Assembly (NCBI RefSeq): GCF_003635165.1
Contig: NZ_ML058605.1
Coordinates: 124,001 to 188,000, forward strand
Origin: Burkholderia sp. Nafp2/4-1b
Lineage (GTDB): Bacteria > Pseudomonadota > Gammaproteobacteria > Burkholderiales > Burkholderiaceae
DNA: 64,000 nucleotides
Reading direction: 5' to 3'
Shown here: positions 53,692 to 64,000 of the stretch, in pieces
Layout: each line of letters begins with the position of its first letter
Position numbering within the stretch: the first letter of the stretch is position 1
Notes under the pieces: model-generated
Told to the model about the DNA's origin: nothing
Database searches by the model: none
The model's input: the letters and a program-made list of their open reading frames with translations, nothing else
Translations under genes and position numbers: made by a program

Positions 53692-54468
53692 GTGAGACTG
53701 GCAGACAAGGTCGCGATCCTGACGGGCGCGGCAAGCGGTATCGGCGAAGCCGTGGCGCAACGCTATCTGGACGAAGGCGCGCGCTGCGTGCTGGTGGACC
53801 TGAAGCCCGCGAGCGGGTCGCTCGCACGGCTGATCGAGGCCAACCCCGGCCGCGCGGTGGCCGTCACCGCGGACGTCACCCGCCGCGACGACATCGAGCG
53901 CATCGTCGCGACCGCCGTCGAGCGTTTCGGCGGCGTCGACATCCTGTTCAACAACGCGGCGCTGTTCGACATGCGCCCGCTCCTCGATGAATCCTGGGAC
54001 GTGTTCGACCGGCTGTTCTCGGTCAACGTGAAAGGGCTGTTCTTCCTGATGCAGGCGGTCGCGCAGCGAATGGTCGAGCAGGGCCGCGGCGGCAAGATCG
54101 TCAACATGTCGTCGCAGGCCGGGCGTCGCGGCGAGGCGCTCGTTTCGCACTACTGCGCGACCAAGGCCGCGGTGATCAGCTACACGCAGTCGGCCGCGCT
54201 CGCGCTCGCGCCGCACCGGATCAACGTGAACGGCATCGCGCCGGGCGTGGTCGACACGCCGATGTGGGAGCAGGTCGATGCGTTGTTCGCGCGCTACGAG
54301 AACCGGCCGCTCGGCGAGAAGAAGCGGCTCGTCGGTGAAGCGGTGCCGCTCGGGCGGATGGGCGTGCCGGGCGACCTCACGGGCGCCGCGCTGTTCCTCG
54401 CGTCGGCCGACGCCGACTACATCACCGCCCAGACGCTGAACGTCGACGGCGGCAACTGGATGAGCTGA
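53692..54468 (+). CDS. SDR-family polyol dehydrogenase (sorbitol dehydrogenase SmoS-like)
   Basis: A short-chain dehydrogenase of 258 residues that most resembles SmoS-type sorbitol/galactitol dehydrogenases. It has the NAD-binding motif TGAASGIG (residues 11-18), FNNAA, a catalytic Ser near 140, Tyr154 and Lys158 (HYCATK). The expected reaction is oxidation of a hexitol to a 2-ketose (for example D-sorbitol to D-fructose or galactitol/altritol to tagatose). The GTG start has GGAGAC as RBS. It is the first gene of a nine-kilobase cluster with kinase, GatZ-like and transporter genes. Confidence 0.85.
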   Translation: MRLADKVAILTGAASGIGEAVAQRYLDEGARCVLVDLKPASGSLARLIEANPGRAVAVTADVTRRDDIERIVATAVERFGGVDILFNNAALFDMRPLLDESWDVFDRLFSVNVKGLFFLMQAVAQRMVEQGRGGKIVNMSSQAGRRGEALVSHYCATKAAVISYTQSAALALAPHRINVNGIAPGVVDTPMWEQVDALFARYENRPLGEKKRLVGEAVPLGRMGVPGDLTGAALFLASADADYITAQTLNVDGGNWMS

Positions 54469-54537
54469 GATGCCGCCGCTCGCACGCTCAACCCTGGCGT
54501 CCGCGCCGCGCGCGGCCGCCGCCGCACGAGGGCACGC

Positions 54538-55497
54538 ATGATGGCCGAGATCGTGGTCGCCGGCGAACTGCTGGCCGAATTCGTCGCCGCCGAGCGCGGC
54601 CAGGGGTTCGACACGCCGGGCCTGTTCGCGGGCCCGTTTCCGAGCGGCGCGCCGGCGATCTTCGCCGACCAGGCCGCGCGGCTCGGCGCGCGCGTCGCGT
54701 ATGCGGGCTGCGTCGGCCGCGATGCGTTCGGCGACGCGATCGTCGCGCGGCTCCAGCACGACGGCGTCGACGTCGCGCGCATCCGTCGCGTCGCCCGCCC
54801 GACCGGCACCGCGTTCGTCGCGTATCGCGACGACGGCTCGCGCAGCTTCGTCTTCACGCTGTCCACCAGCGCCGCTGCGTGCGTCGACGCATCCGACGTC
54901 GACACCGCGATGTTCGATGGCTGCCGCTACTTCCACGTGATGGGCTCATCGCTGACGAGCGAATCGGCGATCGCGGCCGTGCAGCGCGGCGTGATCGAAG
55001 CGGCGCGCGCCGGCGCGAAGGTGTCGTTCGACCCGAACGTGCGGCCCGAGATGCTGAGCTTTCGCCCGATGCGCGCGGCGCTCGACGAGATGCTCGCCGC
55101 GTGCCACCTGTTCCTGCCGAGCGAAGCCGACCTGCCGTTCTTCTGCGGGCCGCAGCCGGCCGAGCGCGCGATCGCGGGGCTGCTCGCGACCCATCCGCTG
55201 CTCGAGCGCGTGGTGCTCAAGCGCGGCGCGGCCGGCAGTGTCGCGTTCGATCGTGCGAGCCGCGTCGACGCGCAGGCTTATCGTGTCGACGAACTCGATC
55301 CGACGGGCGCCGGCGACTGCTTCGGCGGCACGCTGGTGGCAAGCTTGGTCGCGGGCCTGCCGATCGATGTCGCGCTGCGCCGCGCGAACGCGGCCGGCGC
55401 GATCGCGGTCACGCGGCGCGGCCCGATGGAGGGCAACAGCAGCGCGGCCGAGATCGACCGCTTCCTGACCGAACGAGGTGTCGCATGTCCGGCATGA
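54538..55497 (+). CDS. PfkB-family sugar kinase
   Basis: The 319-residue kinase belongs to the ribokinase/PfkB family. It shows the N-terminal GELLAEF start, the G-rich segment near residue 40 (GAPAIFADQAARLGARVAYAGCVGRDAFG), SFDPNVRPEM, and the C-terminal signature DPTGAGDCFGGTL with the catalytic Asp near residue 260. By context it should phosphorylate the ketose made by the upstream dehydrogenase. Two ATGs lie in tandem at the start. Its stop overlaps the start of the GatZ-like gene. Confidence 0.86.
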   Translation: MMAEIVVAGELLAEFVAAERGQGFDTPGLFAGPFPSGAPAIFADQAARLGARVAYAGCVGRDAFGDAIVARLQHDGVDVARIRRVARPTGTAFVAYRDDGSRSFVFTLSTSAAACVDASDVDTAMFDGCRYFHVMGSSLTSESAIAAVQRGVIEAARAGAKVSFDPNVRPEMLSFRPMRAALDEMLAACHLFLPSEADLPFFCGPQPAERAIAGLLATHPLLERVVLKRGAAGSVAFDRASRVDAQAYRVDELDPTGAGDCFGGTLVASLVAGLPIDVALRRANAAGAIAVTRRGPMEGNSSAAEIDRFLTERGVACPA

Positions 55498-56843
55498 CGA
55501 CCATCGCAGAGCATCCGCGCGCCGCGCACGCGCAAACCGTGCTGCGGATGATCTTCGACGCGAACCGCGCGGATGCGCAGCGCGGCATCTATTCGATCTG
55601 CAGCGCACATCGGCTCGTGCTGGAGGCCGCGTGCGAAGCCGCGCGCGCGGACGGCTCGCCGCTCTTGATCGAGGCGACCTGCAACCAGGTGAATCATCTC
55701 GGCGGCTATACGGGCATGACGCCGGCCGACTTTCGGCGCGACGTCGCTGCGATCGCGCAGCGCTGCGGGCTTGCGCCGTCGGCGCTCGTGCTCGGCGGCG
55801 ACCATCTCGGCCCGAACCCGTGGCGACACCGCCGCGCGGCCGACGCGATGCGCGAAGCGGCCGCGATGGTCGCGGCTTATGTCGAAGCCGGGTTCGAGAA
55901 GATCCACCTCGATGCGAGCATGGCGTGTGCGGACGATCCGCCGCGGCTCGACGATCGAACGATCGCCGCGCGCGCGGCCGAGCTGTGCCGTGCCGCCGAA
56001 GACGCAGCGGCGCGCGCCGGCGTCGCGCCCGTCTACGTGATCGGCACCGAGGTGCCGACGCCGGGCGGCGAAGTGGCCGGCGATGCCGACGGCGACGGCG
56101 CCGCGATCGAGCGGATCGCGGTCACGCGCGGCGACAGCATCGCCGCGACGCTCGACGCGCACCGTAGTGCATTCGCGGCGGCCGGGCTCGACGACGCATG
56201 GACTCGCGTGGTCGCGATCGTCGCGCAGCCGGGCGTCGACTTCGACGATCGCCACGTGCTCGATTACGACAGCGCGAAGGCCGCGTCGCTGGGTGCGAGC
56301 ATCCTGCGCACGCCGCGCCTCGTGTTCGAAGCGCACTCGACCGACTACCAGACCGAAGCCGCGCTCGCCGCGCTCGTGCGCGACCATTTCGCGGTGCTGA
56401 AGGTCGGTCCCGCGCTGACCTTCGCGCTGCGCGAGGCGCTCTTCGCGCTCAGCTTCATCGAGGACGCGCTGATCGACGACGCCGCGCAGCGCTCGCGCCT
56501 GCGCGACGTGGTGGACGCCGCGATGCGCGCCCAGCCCGAACACTGGGCGCCGTACTACCGCGGCGACGAGACCGAGCAGCGGCTCGCGCGCCAGTTCAGC
56601 TACAGCGACCGGATCCGTTATTACTGGCTGCAGCCGGCCGTCGCGGCAGCGGTCGAGCAGCTGTTCGACAACCTCGCGCGGCAGCCGGTGCCGGAAACGC
56701 TCGTCGCGCAGTGGCTGCCGGACGTGTACGCGGCGTGCCGCGCGGGCGGTCTGGCGAAAGAGCCGCGCGCGTGGGTGCGCCACCGGATACGCGACGTGAT
56801 CGCGCACTATGCGCGCGCGTGCGGGATGCAGCGGCCGGCGTGA
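55485..56843 (+). CDS. GatZ/KbaZ-like protein (tagatose-bisphosphate aldolase subunit family; probable ketose-phosphate epimerase)
   Basis: The 452-residue protein matches the GatZ/KbaZ family (COG4573). It has GIYSICSAHRLVLEAA near residue 35, IEATCNQVNHLGGYTGMTPADF, LVLGGDHLGPNPW, FEKIHLDASMACADDP and VYVIGTEVPTPGGE, then FEAHSTDYQ and ALTFALREALFAL. In E. coli these proteins are non-catalytic partners of class II tagatose-bisphosphate aldolases GatY/KbaY, but no such aldolase gene lies in this cluster. Some relatives in polyol clusters act as D-tagatose 6-phosphate 4-epimerase, which fits the context. The ATG at 55485 has GAGG as RBS and overlaps the kinase gene; an alternative ATG is at 55494. 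Confidence 0.88.
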   Translation: MSGMTTIAEHPRAAHAQTVLRMIFDANRADAQRGIYSICSAHRLVLEAACEAARADGSPLLIEATCNQVNHLGGYTGMTPADFRRDVAAIAQRCGLAPSALVLGGDHLGPNPWRHRRAADAMREAAAMVAAYVEAGFEKIHLDASMACADDPPRLDDRTIAARAAELCRAAEDAAARAGVAPVYVIGTEVPTPGGEVAGDADGDGAAIERIAVTRGDSIAATLDAHRSAFAAAGLDDAWTRVVAIVAQPGVDFDDRHVLDYDSAKAASLGASILRTPRLVFEAHSTDYQTEAALAALVRDHFAVLKVGPALTFALREALFALSFIEDALIDDAAQRSRLRDVVDAAMRAQPEHWAPYYRGDETEQRLARQFSYSDRIRYYWLQPAVAAAVEQLFDNLARQPVPETLVAQWLPDVYAACRAGGLAKEPRAWVRHRIRDVIAHYARACGMQRPA

Positions 56844-56874
56844 CCGGCCACCTGGGAAACGCAGCAACACGACA

Positions 56875-56902
56875 TACGCACTACGCATTACGCATTACGC
56901 AA
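56875..56902 (+). repeat. Tandem TACGCAN heptamers upstream of the polyol-binding-protein gene
   Basis: Four exactly spaced heptamers TACGCAC, TACGCAT, TACGCAT and TACGCAA occupy 28 bases, ending 37 bases before the smoE start. A unit of seven is not a codon multiple, so it is not a coding repeat. Confidence 0.8.
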
Positions 56903-56939
56903 CACCGAAGACAGTTCGAACAATCACAGGAGACATGCC

Positions 56940-58265
<1,326 letters not shown>

Positions 58266-58382
58266 CGCGGGAAGCAATGCGGCCGGCGCCGTGCGCGCCG
58301 CCGCGCACGGTGCACGTCGCCGAAGCAGCAACGCGGGCCGGCCGTTGTTCGTGCCCGCGCCTCAACCGGAGGGACTCCGATC

Positions 58383-59327
58383 ATGCGTCATTTACGTCTT
58401 CCCCTGAGCCACGCGTCGTCGGTCGGCGACGCGTCGTCGCCGCCGGGCGCGCCGCGCCGCGCGCGCGGCGCGAGCTGGCTCGTATCGCCGTCCGTCGCGG
58501 TGCTGCTGTTGTGGATGTCGATCCCGCTCGCGATGACGATCTGGTATTCGTTGTCGCGCTACAACCTGCTGAACCCGGACGTGAAGGGCTTCGCCGGCCT
58601 CGACAACTACCGTTTCCTCGCCACCGATCCGTCGTTCCTGCCCGCGATCTGGCACACGCTCGTGCTGATCGGCGCGGTGCTCGCGATCACGGTGATCGGC
58701 GGCGTGCTGATGGCCGTGCTGTTCGACCGCCAGTTCTACGGGCAGGGCATCGCGCGGCTGCTGGCGATCGCGCCGTTCTTCGTGATGCCGACGGTCGCCG
58801 CGCTGATCTGGAAGAACATGATCCTGCATCCGGTGTACGGGCTCGTCGCGAACGCGATGCGCGCGCTCGGGATGACACCGGTCGACTGGTTCGCCGATTA
58901 CCCGTTGACCGCCGTGATCATGATCGTCGCGTGGCAGTGGCTGCCGTTCGCGTTCCTGATCCTGTTTACCGCGATCCAGTCGCTCGACCAGGAGCAGAAG
59001 GAAGCCGCGCGCATCGACGGCGCGGGCCCGATCGCGATGTTCTTCTACATCACGCTGCCGCACCTGAAGCGCGCGATCGCCGTGGTCGTGATGATGGAGA
59101 CGATCTTCCTGCTGTCGATCTTCGCGGAAATCTACACGACGACGGGCGGCGGCCCGGGCGACGCGACGACCAACCTGTCGTACCTGATCTACGCGCTCGG
59201 CCTGCAGCAGTTCGACGTCGGCCTCGCATCCGCGGGCGGGATCATCGCCGTCGTGGTCGCGAACGTCGTGTCGTTCTTCCTGGTGCGGATGCTCGCGCGC
59301 AACCTGAAGGGGGAATACGAGAAATGA
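58383..59327 (+). CDS. smoF: Polyol ABC transporter, permease 1
   Basis: An inner-membrane permease of the MalF type, 314 residues with six predicted helices after a basic, Ser/Pro-rich N-terminal segment. The EAA loop that contacts the ATPase is visible as EQKEAARIDGAGPIAMFFYITLPHL near residue 200. Partner SmoG overlaps its stop codon by four bases (ATGA). An RBS (GAGGGA) precedes the ATG. The smoE gene lies upstream after 117 bases. Confidence 0.9.
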   Translation: MRHLRLPLSHASSVGDASSPPGAPRRARGASWLVSPSVAVLLLWMSIPLAMTIWYSLSRYNLLNPDVKGFAGLDNYRFLATDPSFLPAIWHTLVLIGAVLAITVIGGVLMAVLFDRQFYGQGIARLLAIAPFFVMPTVAALIWKNMILHPVYGLVANAMRALGMTPVDWFADYPLTAVIMIVAWQWLPFAFLILFTAIQSLDQEQKEAARIDGAGPIAMFFYITLPHLKRAIAVVVMMETIFLLSIFAEIYTTTGGGPGDATTNLSYLIYALGLQQFDVGLASAGGIIAVVVANVVSFFLVRMLARNLKGEYEK

Positions 59328-60175
59328 GCGACCTGACTATCGAAGGCCGGCGCGCGCCGGCCCCGCTCGACCTCGTGCGGCGCGCGCTGCCCGGCGCGCT
59401 CGCGTGGCTGATCGCGCTGCTGCTGTTCTTCCCGATCTTCTGGATGGCGATCACCGCGTTCAAGACCGAGCAGCAGGCGTATGCGTCGACGCTGTTCTTC
59501 ATGCCGACGCTCGACAGCTTCCGCGAGGTGTTCGCGCGCAGCAACTACTTCGCGTTCGCGTGGAATTCGGTGCTGATCTCGGCGGGCGTCACGGCGATCT
59601 CGCTGCTGCTCGCGGTGCCGGCCGCGTACGCGATGGCGTTTTTCCCGAACCACCGGACGCAGAAGGTGCTGCTGTGGATGCTGTCGACCAAGATGATGCC
59701 GTCGGTCGGCGTGCTGGTGCCGATCTACCTGCTGTGGAAGAACGCGGGGCTGCTCGATACCGTGTCGGGCCTCGTGATCGTGTACACGCTGATCAACCTG
59801 CCGATCGCGGTGTGGATGACCTTCACGTACTTCAACGAGATTCCGAAGGACATCCTCGAAGCCGGGCGCATCGACGGCGCGTCGACGTGGCAGGAGATCG
59901 TCTACCTGCTGATGCCGATGGCGCTGCCGGGACTCGCGTCCACCGCGCTGCTGCTCGTGATCCTGTCGTGGAACGAAGCGTTCTGGAGCATCAACCTGTC
60001 GAGCTCGAATGCGGCGCCGCTGACCGTGTTCATCGCGTCGTACTCGAGCCCCGAGGGCTTGTTCTGGGCGAAGCTGTCCGCGGCGTCGCTGCTCGCGGTC
60101 GCGCCGATCCTGATCGTCGGCTGGCTGTCGCAGAAGCAGCTGGTGCGCGGGCTCACGTTCGGGGCAGTCAAATGA
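59324..60175 (+). CDS. smoG: Polyol ABC transporter, permease 2
   Basis: The second permease, of the MalG type, has 283 residues, about six helices and the EAA motif ILEAGRIDGASTWQEIVYLLMPMALPG near residue 185. It starts at an ATG overlapping the smoF stop and its own stop overlaps the start of the HAD gene in the same ATGA fashion, so smoF, smoG and the HAD gene are translated as a coupled block. Confidence 0.9.
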   Translation: MSDLTIEGRRAPAPLDLVRRALPGALAWLIALLLFFPIFWMAITAFKTEQQAYASTLFFMPTLDSFREVFARSNYFAFAWNSVLISAGVTAISLLLAVPAAYAMAFFPNHRTQKVLLWMLSTKMMPSVGVLVPIYLLWKNAGLLDTVSGLVIVYTLINLPIAVWMTFTYFNEIPKDILEAGRIDGASTWQEIVYLLMPMALPGLASTALLLVILSWNEAFWSINLSSSNAAPLTVFIASYSSPEGLFWAKLSAASLLAVAPILIVGWLSQKQLVRGLTFGAVK

Positions 60176-60900
60176 CGGCGGCCGGCAAAGGTGCGGCGGG
60201 AGAAGGTGCGGCACGTCACGGCGTGAACGTGCTGATCTGCGATTGCGACGGCGTGCTGATCGACAGCGAGGCCGTCGCCGCCGACGTGATCGTGCGCGAG
60301 CTCGATGCGCGCTGGCCGGGCGTCGACGCGCGGCCGGCGGTGATGCCGCTGCTCGGGCTGCGCATCGAGCGCGTGCTGGCCGGTGCTTCCGAGGCGGTTG
60401 GCCGGATGCTGACGAACGACGACGTCGACGCGATCCGTGAAGCGGTCGAGGCGGCGGCCGTCAATGCGCCGATGGTTCACGGTATCGATACGGCGCTCGC
60501 GGCGATCGAGTTGACGACCGCGTGCGCGAGCAACAGCTACCGCGCGTACGTCGAGGCGGCACTCTCGCGCACCGGCCTTGCGCGCTTCTTCGGCGACCGG
60601 CTGTTCTGCGCAGACGCCGTCGCGCGGCCGAAGCCGGCGCCCGACGTGTATCTCGCGGCCGCCCGCGCGCTCGGCGCGGTGCCTGCGCAATGCCTCGTCG
60701 TCGAGGACAGCGTGACCGGCATCACCGCGGCCGCCGCGGCCGGCATGACCGTGCTCGGCTTCGTCGGCGGCGGGCATGCGTCGGCCGCGCAGATCGACGC
60801 GCTGCGCGGGATCGGCGCGCGTCACGTCTTCGACGACATGCACGAGCTGCCCGGCTACGTCGCGCGCTGGCAGGCGACGGGCGCCGTGCTGCCGGGCTAG
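60172..60900 (+). CDS. HAD-superfamily phosphatase/phosphoglucomutase-like hydrolase
   Basis: The 242-residue HAD protein has motif I DCDGVLIDSE with nucleophile Asp24 and acid/base Asp26, a small helical cap as in beta-phosphoglucomutase, motif II around TTACASNSYR, motif III Lys in RPKPAPDVYLAAA and motif IV VVEDSVTGITAAAAAGM. It may dephosphorylate a sugar phosphate made in the pathway or relieve phosphate build-up. It overlaps smoG by four bases, so it belongs to the transporter operon. The substrate is unknown. Confidence 0.85.
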   Translation: MTAAGKGAAGEGAARHGVNVLICDCDGVLIDSEAVAADVIVRELDARWPGVDARPAVMPLLGLRIERVLAGASEAVGRMLTNDDVDAIREAVEAAAVNAPMVHGIDTALAAIELTTACASNSYRAYVEAALSRTGLARFFGDRLFCADAVARPKPAPDVYLAAARALGAVPAQCLVVEDSVTGITAAAAAGMTVLGFVGGGHASAAQIDALRGIGARHVFDDMHELPGYVARWQATGAVLPG

Positions 60901-60936
60901 CGGCGACGAGCGATGGCGCGCGGCGTCGCCGCGGCG

Positions 60937-60964
60937 CATCACACATCAAGCATCAAGCATCACG
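60937..60964 (+). repeat. Tandem CATCAAG-type heptamers upstream of the smoK gene
   Basis: Four contiguous heptamers CATCACA, CATCAAG, CATCAAG and CATCACG end 18 bases before the smoK ATG, immediately before its GGAGA RBS. The same unit occurs near 50168. Confidence 0.8.
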
Positions 60965-60982
60965 AACGAACGGAGACAGACC

Positions 60983-62092
<1,110 letters not shown>

Positions 62093-62220
62093 TGCAAGAG
62101 CGTGCGGCAGTGCGCGTGCCGTGCGTGGCGGCGCGCGTGCCGACGGGCATTCCGGCGTTGCGCGCGGCTGCGGCCGCATGAGCCGCATGAAGATGAGGGG
62201 AGGGTGAGCGTGCGGCGCCG

Positions 62221-63177
62221 TCAGCCCGCCTTCGCTTCCAGCGCCGCGCGCGCACAGGTCTCGTCGGTGACGAGCCCCGACAGCCAGCCGCCGCGCAGCG
62301 CGGCGATCACCGCGTCGCGCTTCTTCGGGCCGCCGGCGAACGCGATGGTCGGGCGCTTCGGCGGCGTATCGAGTGCAACGCTCGTCACGCGCGCGCTCGT
62401 CGACACGTCGACCAGCTTGCCCCGTGCATCGATCGGCACGCCGAGCAGCTCGGCCACCGCGCCGAGCGCGGTCATCTCGTCGCGCTCCTGCTCGGTGATG
62501 AAGCCGTCTTCATAGAGCGGGCAGTGCGGGCCGATGTTGCCGATCCCGACGAACGCGACGTCGGCCTGCGCCGACAGCGCATCGACGATCCGGTACAGCC
62601 GGTGATTGCACCACTGCGCGCGCTCGGCTTCGCTGTCGGCGAACAGCGGCGCGGGCAGCAGGAAATGCTTGCTGCCGGTCTTTTCGGAAATGTACTGCGC
62701 GACGTCGTAGCGGTTCGACGAGCCGTCGGCCGCGATCGCGCCGACCATCGACACGAGCCGGTGCTGCGGCCGCTCGATCTGCGCGATCTGCGCGACGGCC
62801 GCCTTCAGCGTGCGGCCGCTGCTGATCGCGATCACCATCGGCCGCGTTTCGTTCAGGTAGCGCTCCATCACCTGTGCGCCGGCGACCGCGAGCTTGCGGT
62901 CGATCGCTTCGGGTGCATCGGCATCGACCGGCACGACTTCGCACATCGTGAGCCCGTAGCGCTTCGACAACTGCGCGCCGAGGTCGAGGCAGTCGGCAAG
63001 CTGGTGATCGACGCGCACGCGGATCAGGTTCTTCTCGACCGCGAACGCGACGAGGCGCTGCGCGACCGGGCGGGACACCTGCAGCTTCTCGGCGATTTCG
63101 TTCTGCGTGTCGCCCGCGACGTAGTAGAGCCACGCGGCGCGCGTGGCGAGATCGAGTTTTTCTGAGGACTTGGACAC
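62221..63177 (-). CDS. SorC/DeoR-type sugar-binding transcriptional regulator
   Basis: The 318-residue regulator has an N-terminal helix-turn-helix (TRAAWLYYVAGDTQNEIAEKLQVSRPVAQRLVAFA) and a C-terminal effector-binding domain of the SorC family, which is related to glucosamine-6-phosphate isomerases; GIGNIGPHCPLYEDGFIT and VDVSTSARV lie within it. Such proteins sense phosphorylated sugars and control adjacent operons. The GTG start at 63177 follows no ATG option nearby. It is transcribed opposite to the polyol operon and in line after a second xylulokinase gene, so it likely controls both units. Confidence 0.88.
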   Translation of the reverse strand: MSKSSEKLDLATRAAWLYYVAGDTQNEIAEKLQVSRPVAQRLVAFAVEKNLIRVRVDHQLADCLDLGAQLSKRYGLTMCEVVPVDADAPEAIDRKLAVAGAQVMERYLNETRPMVIAISSGRTLKAAVAQIAQIERPQHRLVSMVGAIAADGSSNRYDVAQYISEKTGSKHFLLPAPLFADSEAERAQWCNHRLYRIVDALSAQADVAFVGIGNIGPHCPLYEDGFITEQERDEMTALGAVAELLGVPIDARGKLVDVSTSARVTSVALDTPPKRPTIAFAGGPKKRDAVIAALRGGWLSGLVTDETCARAALEAKAG

Positions 63178-63298
63178 GATAGCGGTTCGGTTTGGATCTG
63201 GGGGCCACCTCGCGGGCCGGCCGTCAGGCGGCGCAACGGCATCCACTGTAACGCATGCCGGGCGCGGCCGACGGCCTCGGCGCGTGCTGCGGCGGCGC

Positions 63299-64000
63299 TT
63301 ACGCGAGCCGCGCGCGCGACGGTTCGTAAAGCGGGCGCACGTGGCGATACAGCGCGCGGAACGCGTCGAGGCGCTCGCGCAGTTGCGCATGACGCGCGAC
63401 GTCGGGCGCATATTCGGCGCGCACCGGCGGCTTGGTCAGCACCGTGTGCGGATCGCCGCCGACGGCGAGCCAGCCGAGGCGCGCCGCGCCCAGCGCCGCG
63501 CCGGTTTCGCCGCCGCCGTGCTGGCGCGTGCGCACGTTCAGCGCATCGGCGATCAGCTGCGCCCAGAACGCGCTGCGCGCGCCGCCGCCGATCAGCGACA
63601 ACCGGTCGGTCTCGACGCCGGCCGTGTGCAGCGCATCGAGGCCGTCGGCGAGGCCGAGCGTCACGCCTTCGAGCACCGCGTAGCCGAGATGCGCGCGCTC
63701 GGTCGCATGCGTCATCCCGAAGAACACGCCCTGCGCGTACGGATCGTTGTGCGGCGTACGTTCGCCGGACAGGTAGGGCAGGAACAGCGGCGCCGTCGCG
63801 AGCGCGTCCGCGTCGAGCGCTTCGATCTCGGCGAGCAGCGCCGGCTCGTCGGTGCCGGTCAGCTTGCAGACCCAGCGCAGGCAGCTCGCGGCCGACAGCA
63901 CGACGCTCATCAGTTGCCAGCGGTCGGGAATCGCGTGACAGAACGCATGCACCGCCGACGCGGGGTTCGGCATGAAGCGGTCGCCGACCACGCTCAACAC
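63299..64000 (-). CDS. xylB: Xylulokinase, C-terminal part (partial at window edge)
   Basis: This FGGY-family kinase is cut by the right end of the window; 233 residues of its C-terminal part are visible. It contains FLPYLSGERTPHNDPYAQGVFFGM, the xylulokinase signature, then GVTLGLADGLDALHTAGVETDRLSLIGGGARSAFW and GAALGAARLGWLA. It probably converts D-xylulose (for example from D-arabitol oxidation) to xylulose 5-phosphate. The SorC-type regulator gene follows on the same strand after about 120 bases. It is a different gene from the xylulokinase-like one at 47513. Confidence 0.92.
   Translation of the reverse strand: MLSVVGDRFMPNPASAVHAFCHAIPDRWQLMSVVLSAASCLRWVCKLTGTDEPALLAEIEALDADALATAPLFLPYLSGERTPHNDPYAQGVFFGMTHATERAHLGYAVLEGVTLGLADGLDALHTAGVETDRLSLIGGGARSAFWAQLIADALNVRTRQHGGGETGAALGAARLGWLAVGGDPHTVLTKPPVRAEYAPDVARHAQLRERLDAFRALYRHVRPLYEPSRARLA

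Noticed and set aside
56875-56902. Heptamer array as a CRISPR remnant
   Set aside because: Units are 7 bp and contiguous, with no spacers and no cas genes.

Overview
This is a dense, GC-rich stretch of bacterial chromosome. The gene content and order point to a betaproteobacterium of the genus Burkholderia, most likely the B. cepacia complex. The supporting features are recA-recX, sucCD, a TerC/YjbE protein, pilA and an O-oligosaccharyltransferase in series; pgk-pyk-fba next to purCEK; an htrA-type protease downstream of a QseBC-like two-component system; and a BpeR/BpeAB-OprB-type RND pump. I see no rRNA, tRNA, CRISPR array, insertion sequence or prophage. The genus call is inference from families and order; no database was searched.

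Layout. 1-4120: the 3' end of recA, recX, a DUF2889 gene and sucCD. 4227-7557: a TerC-family membrane protein, a type IV pilin and a PglL-type O-oligosaccharyltransferase. 7978-14336: a small TonB-like lipoprotein, an unknown secreted protein, moaC, an M48 metalloprotease, an unknown protein, a YheT-type hydrolase and an NTF2-like protein. 14452-18080: waaF, a small zinc-finger protein and ilvE, with azlCD divergent from ilvE. 18361-26630: pgk, pyk, fba, purC, purE, purK and a Sua5-type tRNA-modification enzyme. 26721-30753: a GDSL lipoprotein, a fatty-acid hydroxylase-type protein and dacB, all on the minus strand. 30937-34545: response regulator, histidine kinase and periplasmic HtrA protease. 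34641-38213: small stress-type genes and an AraC/GlxA regulator divergent from a cysteine hydrolase. 38340-45420: TetR repressor and RND efflux operon. 45689-50118: a purine permease, a xylulokinase-like kinase and S-formylglutathione hydrolase. 50254-53364: a zur-znuACB zinc-uptake operon. 53692-64000: a polyol/ketose catabolic cluster.

The most interesting part is the right end. A polyol ABC transporter (SmoEFGK type) is encoded with an SDR polyol dehydrogenase, a PfkB sugar kinase, a GatZ/KbaZ-like protein that has no GatY/KbaY partner, and a HAD phosphatase. A divergent SorC-type regulator and a second xylulokinase follow. I infer a route from hexitol to ketose to ketose phosphate to fructose 6-phosphate, with the GatZ-like protein acting as a ketose-phosphate epimerase rather than an aldolase subunit.

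The regulatory signals I could read directly include an AcrR-type palindrome lying between the -35 and -10 elements in the bpeR-bpeA gap, a row of TTAAG half-sites in front of the htrA gene, twelve hairpins (most of them with T-runs typical of terminators), and short tandem repeats of 7 and 15 bp at four places.
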